The notes under the pieces: model-generated
Told to the model about the DNA's origin: nothing
The model's database searches: none
Seen by the model: only the letters and a program-made list of their open reading frames with translations
From: Pseudotabrizicola sediminis
Lineage (GTDB): Bacteria; Pseudomonadota; Alphaproteobacteria; Rhodobacterales; Rhodobacteraceae
Assembly (NCBI RefSeq): GCF_004745575.1
Contig: NZ_RPEM01000009.1
Coordinates: forward strand, 1 to 64,000
Length of the DNA: 64,000 bases
Direction of reading: 5' to 3'
Translations under genes and position numbers: made by a program
Part shown: one piece after another, positions 38,281-46,088 of the stretch
How the letters are laid out: the number at the start of each line of letters is the position of its first letter
How positions within the stretch are numbered: the stretch's first letter is position 1

Positions 38281-39072
38281 TTAAAGCGCCCTGTGAATTG
38301 GAAATTCAGCCAGCGCCGCCGCCTGCTCTGCCGTCAGATCTTCCAGCCGCACCAGATAGGTGTGGATCGAAAACAGCACCGCCCGGCTGACCGGTAGCCG
38401 GATCAGGCATTGCCGTTCCGAGCGGATGTAAGGCATGTCGCCTTGCGCCACGGTGTCCTTGGGTGCCTCTTCCGAGAGCGGGTTGAACAGCGGCGCGCGC
38501 GAATGATGCGCATTGGCCCGCCACAGCGGGGCCTCAACCCGCACTGCATCCATCAACCGCTGCACCCGCCGCGCCATATCCTCGGTATAACCGGGCACGG
38601 GCTGATGCATCCGCATCAACGGCCGCCCCAGTTTTTCCGCCAGCGTCCACCCCGCCGGAAAGCACAACACCGCTGCCGTCAGCATATGCTGCCCCGCTCC
38701 ATCCGGCTGCATCAGGCACAGGTCTTCCTGCACCAGCCGCCCCAGAGTCTGCAACGGGAGCCCGGCGTCCAAGGCCACTGCAACGCCATCCGGTCGTACA
38801 ACGGTATCGCGCAAGCGCTCAAACCCCGCAGGCAGACGTGCCAGAACATATTCATACATCTCTTCAATGGCCTGCGTGGCAATGCTCATCTGCCCAACGA
38901 CCTCGGCCTCGCGCGTCGCAAGCAACCGGTCGCGCAGTGCCATCTGCGCGGCGTACACCTCATCCACTCGCAGCCAATCTGCCATATCCAGCGGCACTAT
39001 CCCCGGCAACCGCCGCGTGCGTGCATCGGCCCAGGGCGCAAAGGGCAAAGACGGTTGCAAAACCTCGTTCAT
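38281..39072 (-). CDS. DUF3445 haem-dependent oxidative N-demethylase family protein
   Basis: 263 residues. It matches the DUF3445 (HODM) family in length and pattern: LCLMQPDGAGQHMLTAAVLCFPAGWTLAEKLGRPL, within residues about 124-158, is the hallmark, followed by MHQPVPGYTEDMARRV and the end IRLPVSRAVLFSIHTYLVRLEDL. Family members use haem to oxidise amine substrates. It is followed by the convergent glnA terminator and preceded by an aminotransferase gene on the same strand. The substrate is unknown. Confidence 0.85.
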   Translation of the reverse strand: MNEVLQPSLPFAPWADARTRRLPGIVPLDMADWLRVDEVYAAQMALRDRLLATREAEVVGQMSIATQAIEEMYEYVLARLPAGFERLRDTVVRPDGVAVALDAGLPLQTLGRLVQEDLCLMQPDGAGQHMLTAAVLCFPAGWTLAEKLGRPLMRMHQPVPGYTEDMARRVQRLMDAVRVEAPLWRANAHHSRAPLFNPLSEEAPKDTVAQGDMPYIRSERQCLIRLPVSRAVLFSIHTYLVRLEDLTAEQAAALAEFPIHRAL

Positions 39073-39132
39073 TCCCGGCTCTCCCATCCCGTCAGATCAG
39101 ACCACCCGCCCCTTCACGCGGCACCGCCAGGG

Positions 39133-40347
39133 TCAGCCCATCTGCCGCGTGATCAGCGCGCCAAGCCGCCGGATGCCTTCGTCAATCGCCGCCTCATCCG
39201 CGCGCGAAAAGCTCAGGCGGATGGTGTTCCCGCCCGACCCGTCGGCAAAGAAGGCCCGCCCCGGCACGAAGGCCACACGTTCGGTTTCCAGCGACCGTGC
39301 CAGCAGGTCGGCACCATCCATGCCCTCGGGCAGGGTGATCCAGACGAACATGCCACCCTCGGGCCGGGTCCAGTCCACCCCGGCAGGCATTTCGCGCGTC
39401 AGCGCCGCCAGCATATGGTCGCGCCGCGCACGGTACACATCGCGCAAGCCCGCCACATGGGCGTCGAACGACGCGGCCGCCACTTCGGCGATCGCCATCT
39501 GGTTCAGCGTGCTGGAATGCAGATCTGCCGCCTGTTTCATCAGCACTAGCCGCCCGATCACAGGGCTGGCCGCACAGACCCAGCCAACCCGCAGCCCCGG
39601 AGCGAGGGTTTTCGAAAACGAGCCGCAATAGATCGTCCGGCAGTCTTCGATGCTGCCTTTCCGTGCGATTTCCAGCGCCAGAATCGGCGGCACCGGCTCA
39701 CCGTCAAAACGCAGCGCCTGATAGGCGGCATCCTCGACAATCGCGCAGCCCAGATCATCGGCCAGATTCAGCACCCGTTCGCGGTCGGCGCGCGCGATCG
39801 TCTCGCCGGTCGGGTTGGCGAAATCGACCGACAGATAGGCAAACTTCACCCGGCCCCCGGCCTCGGCGGCCTTGGCGGCAAACTCTTCGGCCCCCCGGTT
39901 CTCGCGCGGGTCCAGACGGTCATAGACCGGCTCATAAGCGTTGAACGCCCCCAGCGCCCCCATATAGGTGGGCCAGTTCACCAGCACGGTGTCGTTTGCC
40001 CCGATCATCAGCTTGCCCAGATAATCCAGCGCCTGCTGTGAGCCTGAGGTGATCAGAATGTTCTCGGGTCCGCAGGGAATGCCAAGGCCTGTCATGTGTG
40101 AAGCCAGCCAGTCGCGCAGCGGCAGATAGCCTTCGCTTACCGAATATTGCAGCGCGGTGTCGGCCCGACCGGGGGCCAGCGCACTGGTCAGCGCCGCCTG
40201 AAATGCCGCCACCGGAAACAGCGCCGGGTCCGGAATGCCGCCCGCAAACGAGATGATGTCAGGCTGATCCAGCAGTTTCAGCAACTCGCGGATTTCCGAT
40301 GCCTTCATCCGCCCCATGCGCGGCGCCAGAACCTCTTCCCATTGCAT
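39133..40347 (-). CDS. PLP-dependent aminotransferase, class I/II (2-aminoadipate aminotransferase-like)
   Basis: 404 residues. SFAGGIPDPALFP at about 33-45, GSQQALDYLGKLM, NWPTYMGALGAF, and the PLP lysine in GSFSKTLAPGLRVGW are present. The pattern is that of LysN/MocR-like class I aminotransferases without a DNA-binding domain. AGGAGG lies five bases before the ATG. It precedes the DUF3445 gene by 60 bp, so the two may be co-transcribed. Substrate unknown. Confidence 0.88.
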   Translation of the reverse strand: MQWEEVLAPRMGRMKASEIRELLKLLDQPDIISFAGGIPDPALFPVAAFQAALTSALAPGRADTALQYSVSEGYLPLRDWLASHMTGLGIPCGPENILITSGSQQALDYLGKLMIGANDTVLVNWPTYMGALGAFNAYEPVYDRLDPRENRGAEEFAAKAAEAGGRVKFAYLSVDFANPTGETIARADRERVLNLADDLGCAIVEDAAYQALRFDGEPVPPILALEIARKGSIEDCRTIYCGSFSKTLAPGLRVGWVCAASPVIGRLVLMKQAADLHSSTLNQMAIAEVAAASFDAHVAGLRDVYRARRDHMLAALTREMPAGVDWTRPEGGMFVWITLPEGMDGADLLARSLETERVAFVPGRAFFADGSGGNTIRLSFSRADEAAIDEGIRRLGALITRQMG

Positions 40348-40480
40348 TGCATCCTCCTCTGGCCATATCCCGGCCAAATGCCACTTTGGTCCGCACCCTG
40401 CCGCGCCGCTTCAGGCAAGTCAATAATGCTGACCAATGCCCGATCCGGCGGCACCTTTGCCGGCCCTGCGACACTACAAC

Positions 40481-40494
40481 TTGATCCAAATCAA
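40481..40494. promoter_or_regulatory. FNR/FnrL-type box between the aminotransferase gene and ctaD
   Basis: TTGATCCAAATCAA is a perfect TTGAT-N4-ATCAA. It lies 100 bp before ctaD and 134 bp before the divergent aminotransferase. It may control either gene; oxygen regulation of the aa3 oxidase is the simpler reading. Confidence 0.7.
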
Positions 40495-40593
40495 TTTCCC
40501 CCGTTGCCGCGACCGGCACGGAAAGCTATTACAAATGTTGAATGTCCGACTCCGAAGCCGGTCAAACGCACTTAACAAATACGGGAGACGCCA

Positions 40594-42264
40594 ATGGCGG
40601 ACGCAGCCATCCATGGCAACGACCATGATCAGCGCGGGTTCTTCACCCGCTGGTTCATGTCGACCAACCACAAAGACATCGGGATTCTCTATCTGTTCAC
40701 CGGCGGCATCGTCGGCCTGATCTCGGTCATCTTCACCGTCTATATGCGGATGGAGCTGATGGAACCCGGTGTGCAGTACATGTGTGCCGAAGGCGCGCGG
40801 CTGTTTCCGACCACCACCGACCAATGCTCGCCCAACGGGCATCTGTGGAACGTGCTGATCACGGCGCATGGCATCCTGATGATGTTTTTTGTCGTGATCC
40901 CGGCGCTGTTCGGCGGGTTCGGCAACTATTTCATGCCGTTGCAGATCGGTGCGCCGGATATGGCGTTCCCGCGTCTGAACAACCTCAGCTACTGGCTGTT
41001 CGTGGCCGGGACTGCGCTTGCCGTAGCGTCGGTGTTCTCGCCGGGCGGCAATGGGCAGATGGGGTCCGGCGTGGGCTGGGTTCTGTACCCGCCGCTGTCC
41101 ACCAATGAGGGCGGCTATTCGATGGACCTTGCGATCTTCGCGGTCCACCTGTCGGGGGCGTCGTCCATTCTAGGCGCGATCAATATCATCACCACCTTCC
41201 TGAACATGCGCGCGCCGGGCATGACAATGCACAAGGTGCCGCTGTTCGCCTGGTCGATCTTCATCACCGCCTGGCTGATCCTGCTGGCGCTGCCGGTTCT
41301 GGCCGGTGCGATCACCATGCTGCTGACCGACCGCAATTTCGGCACCACCTTCTTCCAGCCCGAAGGCGGCGGCGACCCGATCCTGTACCAGCACATCCTG
41401 TGGTTCTTTGGCCACCCGGAAGTGTATATCATCGTGCTGCCAGCCTTCGGCATCATCAGCCAAGTCATCGCCACCTTCTCGCGCAAGCCGATCTTCGGCT
41501 ACCTGCCGATGGTTTATGCGATGGTCGCCATCGGCGTGCTGGGTTTTGTCGTCTGGGCGCACCACATGTACACCGTCGGCATGTCGCTGACCCAGCAATC
41601 CTACTTCATGCTGGCCACCATGGTGATCGCGGTGCCGACCGGCATCAAGATCTTCTCGTGGATCGCAACAATGTGGGGCGGTTCGATCGAGTTCAAGACG
41701 CCGATGCTCTGGGCCTTCGGCTTTCTGTTCCTGTTCACCGTCGGCGGTGTGACCGGTATCGTGCTGTCGCAGGCCGCCGTCGACCGCGCCTATCACGACA
41801 CCTATTATGTGGTGGCGCACTTCCACTACGTGATGTCGCTGGGCGCTGTGTTCGGTATCTTCGCGGGCATCTACTACTGGTTTGGCAAGATGTCGGGCCG
41901 GGAATACCCGGAATGGGCCGGCAAGCTTCACTTCTGGGCCATGTTCATCGGGGCCAACCTGACCTTCTTCCCTCAGCACTTCCTGGGCCGTCAGGGCATG
42001 CCGCGCCGCTACATCGACTATCCCGAGGCGTTTGCCTACTGGAACTATGTCTCGTCAATCGGTGCCTTCCTGTCCTTTGCCTCCTTCGTGTTCTTCATCG
42101 GCATGATCTTCTGGGCGATGAAATTCGGGCGTCGGATCACCCAAAACAACTACTGGAACGAATACGCCGACACGCTGGAATGGACCCTGACCTCGCCGCC
42201 GCCTGAACACACGTTCGAGCAGCTGCCCAAGCGCGAAGACTGGGACAAGGCTCCCGGGCACTGA
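40594..42264 (+). CDS. ctaD: Cytochrome c oxidase subunit I (aa3 type)
   Basis: 556 residues with twelve membrane helices. It carries haem a and the haem a3-CuB centre: the low-spin haem histidine in [10 protein letters not shown], CuB-Tyr block [27 protein letters not shown], and [18 protein letters not shown]. It reduces O2 to water and pumps protons. The other subunits (ctaC, ctaE) are not adjacent, as usual in this family where ctaD stands alone. A perfect FNR box lies upstream and a strong terminator follows. Confidence 0.96.
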   Translation: MADAAIHGNDHDQRGFFTRWFMSTNHKDIGILYLFTGGIVGLISVIFTVYMRMELMEPGVQYMCAEGARLFPTTTDQCSPNGHLWNVLITAHGILMMFFVVIPALFGGFGNYFMPLQIGAPDMAFPRLNNLSYWLFVAGTALAVASVFSPGGNGQMGSGVGWVLYPPLSTNEGGYSMDLAIFAVHLSGASSILGAINIITTFLNMRAPGMTMHKVPLFAWSIFITAWLILLALPVLAGAITMLLTDRNFGTTFFQPEGGGDPILYQHILWFFGHPEVYIIVLPAFGIISQVIATFSRKPIFGYLPMVYAMVAIGVLGFVVWAHHMYTVGMSLTQQSYFMLATMVIAVPTGIKIFSWIATMWGGSIEFKTPMLWAFGFLFLFTVGGVTGIVLSQAAVDRAYHDTYYVVAHFHYVMSLGAVFGIFAGIYYWFGKMSGREYPEWAGKLHFWAMFIGANLTFFPQHFLGRQGMPRRYIDYPEAFAYWNYVSSIGAFLSFASFVFFIGMIFWAMKFGRRITQNNYWNEYADTLEWTLTSPPPEHTFEQLPKREDWDKAPGH

Positions 42265-42308
42265 AAAGAACAGACCAAAATCAAGGTCTTGCCATTATGT
42301 TGCCTCAG

Positions 42309-42342
42309 TCAGGCCCCGGGAAACCCGGGGCCTGATTTGTTT
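42309..42342 (+). terminator. Rho-independent terminator of ctaD
   Basis: TCAGGCCCCGGG pairs with CCCGGGGCCTGA around AAA, followed by TTTGTTT. It lies 44 bp after the ctaD stop. Confidence 0.88.
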
Positions 42343-42393
42343 CCAGACAGGTAACAAAAAACGGTAAGTACTCACTATTTCGGCACTAAAAAG

Positions 42394-42412
42394 AATGCTG
42401 TTGAACAGCATT
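42394..42412 (+). other. Leader hairpin of the VPLPA-CTERM gene
   Basis: AATGCTGT pairs with ACAGCATT around TGA, 32 bp before the start codon. It lies in the probable leader of the following gene. It could be a regulatory hairpin or part of an operator. Confidence 0.35.
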
Positions 42413-42443
42413 GCCTGCATCTTCCAACGTACCGAGGTTCTAA

Positions 42444-43043
42444 ATGTTTCGTTTCACTGCCCTCGCCGCTGCCGCCCTGCTTGCAGGCGCGCTTTCGGCC
42501 CAAGCCGCCACTGTGACCCTGTTCGATGACACGTTCGAAGCCGATTCTGCCGGTGTTTCGAATTTCATAACAGTCAACAACCTGACCAACTGGAATGTCA
42601 CACAAGGAAATGTCGATATCCTTGGCGCTGGCTTTAATTGCACCGGCTGCATCGATCTTGATGGCACCGGCGGGGGCGTGCCCGCCAAGCTGGAAACCAA
42701 GCAGTCTTTCAGCTTTCTTGACGGCATCACCTACACGTTCAGCCTGTTCTTCAGCGCTGGCTCTGCCGAGGAAACCGTCACGCTTGGCGCAATCGGGTCC
42801 AGCTTCAGCTTTCTGGCAGGAAAGGTCCCCAGCGTGTACACGACCAGCGTTGTCGGTTCTGCTCTGACCTCGCCCGTGTTCATTTCCCTTTCCGGACCGG
42901 TTAACAACATCGGCCCCTATCTGGACCGGGTGCTGATCACCTATGATGCGCCGTCGCCCGTCCCGCTGCCTGCTGCTGCCCCGCTGCTGCTGGCGGCTCT
43001 GGGCGGTCTGGGTCTGGTCGCGCGCCGGCGTCGCCGCGCGTGA
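42444..43043 (+). CDS. VPLPA-CTERM-type sorted surface protein
   Basis: 199 residues. A signal peptide (about 1-21, ending AQAA) is followed by a beta-rich secreted domain of about 150 residues with FDDTFEADSAGVSNFITVNN. The C-terminal sorting signal is VPLPA at 173-177, a hydrophobic helix (AAPLLLAALGGLGLVA) and an Arg cluster at the very end. Such tails are processed by an exosortase (VPLPA-CTERM class in Rhodobacterales), often for proteins of the exopolysaccharide matrix. No exosortase gene lies in the window. Confidence 0.85.
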   Translation: MFRFTALAAAALLAGALSAQAATVTLFDDTFEADSAGVSNFITVNNLTNWNVTQGNVDILGAGFNCTGCIDLDGTGGGVPAKLETKQSFSFLDGITYTFSLFFSAGSAEETVTLGAIGSSFSFLAGKVPSVYTTSVVGSALTSPVFISLSGPVNNIGPYLDRVLITYDAPSPVPLPAAAPLLLAALGGLGLVARRRRRA

Positions 43044-43065
43044 TCCGGACCTGAGTTTTGACATT

Positions 43066-43089
43066 GGAATGGGCAGCACTGCCCATTCC
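43066..43089 (+). terminator. Hairpin after the VPLPA-CTERM gene
   Basis: GGAATGGGCA pairs perfectly with TGCCCATTCC around GCAC, 22 bp after the stop. There is no T run. Confidence 0.5.
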
Positions 43090-43170
43090 GGTTGCCAGAA
43101 ACCTGCGCATCACCCATTGCTGATCGCCGCGGGCTTTGCCCTTGCGCCCGGATTGCGTTAAGACTTTCGC

Positions 43171-43503
43171 ATGTCCAGTTGCACCCCAATGCCAAAGATA
43201 TCGCCCCACCTGTGCCTTCTGGCGGCGGTCTTCCTTGCCGCCTGCGTCCCGCCGCCCACCTACAGCGGCGCGCAGGGCACCGCCCCGGCACCCGGAACCC
43301 TGCACAGCTTTACCATTGACCGCGCCTACACGCTGACCGACCCGCGCGAACTGGCGTTCCGCGACCAGATCGCGGCAGAGGCACGGGCGCGCTGTGGGTT
43401 TGGCGACTACAGCCTGTATTCCTCGCGCCCGGTGGGGACCGAGGTGGTGCGCGATGATTTCCTCTATCGCCAGCATGAGGTGCAGATCACCTGCGACAGC
43501 TGA
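43171..43503 (+). CDS. Small lipoprotein of unknown function
   Basis: 110 residues. A lipoprotein signal ends in the lipobox FLAA-C25. The mature part contains two further cysteines (ARCGFGDY and ITCDS) and RPVGTEVVRDDFLYRQHEVQITC, a pattern common to small Rhodobacteraceae outer-membrane lipoproteins. Start may also be M7. Function unknown. A GGCGGGG/CCCCGCC hairpin lies just after the stop. Confidence 0.7.
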   Translation: MSSCTPMPKISPHLCLLAAVFLAACVPPPTYSGAQGTAPAPGTLHSFTIDRAYTLTDPRELAFRDQIAAEARARCGFGDYSLYSSRPVGTEVVRDDFLYRQHEVQITCDS

Positions 43504-43508
43504 GCGTC

Positions 43509-43539
43509 GGCGGGGGGCTGGATATGCCCTGCCCCCGCC
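43509..43539 (+). terminator. Hairpin after the lipoprotein gene
   Basis: GGCGGGG (43509-43515) pairs with CCCCGCC (43533-43539) with an inner GGC/GCC stem, five bases after the stop. The outer arms are the same as in the nnr element. Confidence 0.45.
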
Positions 43540-43576
43540 TTACCTTCAGGTCAGACCATAAGGACCGCCCCACGCC

Positions 43577-44086
43577 ATGCCCTATCAATGGCTTCCCCCC
43601 GACCCCGCGCCCGACCTGTCGCAGCCTGACACCAGCCACCTGCGGCTTTGGCCGTACCGGTCGTTGCCGCGCCGGGGGTTTGTCTGGTTCATCGGCGGCA
43701 CCTCGGCGCTGATCGCGCTGCCGCTGATGGCCGTGCTCGGCTCGCCGGTGCTCTGGGGGTTGCTGCCGTTTCTGGTGCTGGCGGTGGCGGGCATCTGGGC
43801 CGCCCTGCAACGCAGCTACCGCGACGCCGAGATTGTTGAAGACCTGACCCTGACGCCAGCCTTGGTGACCCTGACCCGGCACGGCCCGCGCAACCGCCAT
43901 GCGCAGTGGCAGGCCAACCCGCATTGGGTGCGGGTGGAACTGTATGCCACAGGCGGCCCGGTGCCGCAGTACCTGACTTTGCACGGTGGCCCGCGCCCGG
44001 TGGAAATCGGAAGTTTCCTGTCGGAAGACGAACGCGTCGCCCTGTCGGCCGAACTGCGCGCCGCCTTCGCGCTCCACAAGGGCTGA
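43577..44086 (+). CDS. DUF2244 membrane protein
   Basis: 169 residues. DUF2244 proteins are small integral membrane proteins often found near cytochrome oxidase genes. SLPRRGFVWFIGGTSALIALPLMAVL forms the first membrane segment (about 30-55) and a second follows at about 57-76. The soluble tail carries LTLTPALVTLTRHGPR and WVRVELY. Its position 1.3 kb from ctaD fits that link. Function unknown. Confidence 0.85.
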   Translation: MPYQWLPPDPAPDLSQPDTSHLRLWPYRSLPRRGFVWFIGGTSALIALPLMAVLGSPVLWGLLPFLVLAVAGIWAALQRSYRDAEIVEDLTLTPALVTLTRHGPRNRHAQWQANPHWVRVELYATGGPVPQYLTLHGGPRPVEIGSFLSEDERVALSAELRAAFALHKG

Positions 44087-44145
44087 CGGCGCAGAGCCAC
44101 GGCTTGCCCTCCCCCTTATGGGGGGCGGGGGCCGGCATAGCCCGC

Positions 44146-44616
44146 TTACGACAACCGCGCCTTGACCATCGGGCCGACCGCGCCGAAATCCATCTGGCCA
44201 GTGTATTGGCCCTTCAGCACTGCCATGACCTTGCCCATGTCGCGGATGCTGTCCGCACCCACCTCGGCCACAGCGGCCACGATTGCGGCCTCGACCTCGG
44301 CGGCAGACAACTGGCGCGGCAGGAATTCCTCGATCACCCGGACCTCGGCCAGTTCCTTTTCGGCCAGCTCCAGCCGGCCGCCCTCTTCGTAGGCGCGGGC
44401 CGATTCCTGGCGTTGTTTCACCATCTTGCCAAGGATGGCCAGAATATCGCCCTCGCCCACCTCAACCTCGCCGCCCTCGCCACGCACCGCGATTTCGCGG
44501 TCCTTGATGGCGGCGTTGATCAACCGCAGCGTCGACAGCCGGTCTGCCTCTTTTGCCTTCATCGCTTCTTTCAGGGAAATCTGCAGACGGTCTCGCAAAG
44601 ACATCGACACGGACAT
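44146..44616 (-). CDS. GatB/YqeY domain-containing protein
   Basis: 156 residues, the full YqeY domain: LRDRLQISLKEAMKAKEADRLSTLRLINAAIKD, within residues about 7-39, then KQRQESARAYEEGGRLELAEKELAEVRVIEEFLPRQLS and GKVMAVLKGQYTGQMDFG. The domain is related to the tRNA-binding tail of GatB. YqeY genes commonly lie near carA or dnaG-rpoD; here the gene is divergent from carA. Its role is unproven. Confidence 0.92.
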   Translation of the reverse strand: MSVSMSLRDRLQISLKEAMKAKEADRLSTLRLINAAIKDREIAVRGEGGEVEVGEGDILAILGKMVKQRQESARAYEEGGRLELAEKELAEVRVIEEFLPRQLSAAEVEAAIVAAVAEVGADSIRDMGKVMAVLKGQYTGQMDFGAVGPMVKARLS

Positions 44617-44796
44617 AGGGTTTGCCTTCCTTCAGGGATCGGGTGCGCGCACAATACAGGGGATCGCGGTCAAGGACAACCGGCCAAGCTTTCGCCAAGC
44701 CATTGTATTTGCGCCATATTCCTTTTGGGACAAAGCCTTGACCCCGCGCCTCTTCCCCCGTAGGTTCCGCGCAATTTACCGATAGGAGTCGCCGCC

Positions 44797-45951
44797 ATGC
44801 CTGCTCAGCAGAAAGCTACCGCCTGCCTTGCTCTGGCCGATGGCACGGTGTTCTACGGCAACGGCTTTGGCGCGGTCGGGGAAACGGTGGCCGAACTGGT
44901 ATTCAACACCGCGATGACCGGCTATCAGGAAATCATGACCGACCCCAGCTATGCCGGGCAGGTCGTCACCTTCACCTTCCCCCATATCGGCAACACCGGC
45001 GTGACGGATGAAGATGACGAAACCGCTGACCCCGTCGCCGCCGGGATGGTGGTGAAATGGGACGTGACCGAGCCGTCGAACTGGCGTGCCACCGGAGAGC
45101 TGACCGACTGGCTGGTGAAAAAAGGCCGCATCGGCATCGGTGGTATCGACACCCGCCGCCTGACCCGCGCCATCCGCCAGCAGGGCGCGCCGCATGTGGC
45201 ACTGGCCCATGACCCCGAGGGCAATTTTGACATTGAGGCGCTGGTCGCCCGCGCCCGTGCGTGGAAGGGTCTTGTCGGCCTTGATCTGGCGAAGGGCGTG
45301 TCCTGCACCCAATCCTACCGCTGGGACGAACAACGCTGGGCCTGGCCAGAGGGCTATACCAAGCGGGAAGGCCCCGGCCTGCGCGTGGTTGCCATCGACT
45401 ATGGCGCCAAACGCAACATCCTGCGCTGCCTTGCCTCGGCTGGCTGCGAGGTAACCGTCCTGCCCGCCACTGCCACTGCCGACGACGTGCTGGCGTTGAA
45501 CCCCGAAGGCGTGTTCCTGTCCAACGGCCCCGGCGATCCGGCGGCCACCGGGGAATATGCGGTTCCGACAATCAAAGGCATTCTGGCGCGCGAGATTCCG
45601 GTGTTCGGCATCTGCCTTGGCCATCAGATGCTGGCGCTGGCCCTTGGCGCGAAAACCGTCAAGATGAACCACGGCCATCATGGTGCAAACCACCCGGTCA
45701 AGGATCTGACGACCGGCAAGGTGGAAATCACCTCGATGAACCACGGTTTTACCGTGGACAGCCAGACCCTGCCCGCAGGCGTGACCGAGACCCATGTCTC
45801 GCTGTTCGACGGGTCGAATTGCGGCATCGCCCAGACCGGAAAACCTGTATTTTCCGTGCAGTACCACCCCGAGGCCAGCCCCGGCCCGCAGGACAGCTAT
45901 TATCTGTTCGAGCGTTTTGCCCGCGAAATGCAGGCCCGCCGCCCGACCTGA
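44797..45951 (+). CDS. carA: Carbamoyl-phosphate synthase small subunit
   Basis: 384 residues. It hydrolyses glutamine and passes ammonia to CarB for carbamoyl phosphate, used for arginine and pyrimidines. The N-terminal domain starts CLALADGTVFYGNGFG and contains FNTAMTGYQEIMTDPSYAGQ. The class I glutaminase triad is the Cys in VFGICLGHQ and the His and Glu in VQYHPEASPGP. carB is not in the window. Confidence 0.97.
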   Translation: MPAQQKATACLALADGTVFYGNGFGAVGETVAELVFNTAMTGYQEIMTDPSYAGQVVTFTFPHIGNTGVTDEDDETADPVAAGMVVKWDVTEPSNWRATGELTDWLVKKGRIGIGGIDTRRLTRAIRQQGAPHVALAHDPEGNFDIEALVARARAWKGLVGLDLAKGVSCTQSYRWDEQRWAWPEGYTKREGPGLRVVAIDYGAKRNILRCLASAGCEVTVLPATATADDVLALNPEGVFLSNGPGDPAATGEYAVPTIKGILAREIPVFGICLGHQMLALALGAKTVKMNHGHHGANHPVKDLTTGKVEITSMNHGFTVDSQTLPAGVTETHVSLFDGSNCGIAQTGKPVFSVQYHPEASPGPQDSYYLFERFAREMQARRPT

Positions 45952-46033
45952 GCCACAGCGCAAGGCAAAGCGGCGTCAGCCCTCCGCCAGGCGTGGGGCT
46001 GATGACCAGCCTGCCCAGGTTTCGCACGCGCGT

Positions 46034-46049
46034 TTAACCCACAATTAAC
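46034..46049 (+). promoter_or_regulatory. Perfect CtrA box upstream of the MshEN-glycosyltransferase gene
   Basis: TTAA-N7-TTAAC, an exact match to the CtrA full-site consensus with the trailing C, 40 bp before the start codon at 46089. At about 18% each for A and T such a site is expected well under once per window. CtrA activity is inferred. Confidence 0.65.
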
Positions 46050-46088
46050 CAAGTTCAGGCACGCTCGGATCAAGGTATCCAAGGGTCC

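Noticed and set aside
42381-42398. Possible sigma-54 promoter (GGCAC...TGCT) upstream of the VPLPA-CTERM gene
   Set aside because: The GG to GC distance is three bases too long for a sigma-54 -24/-12 site.
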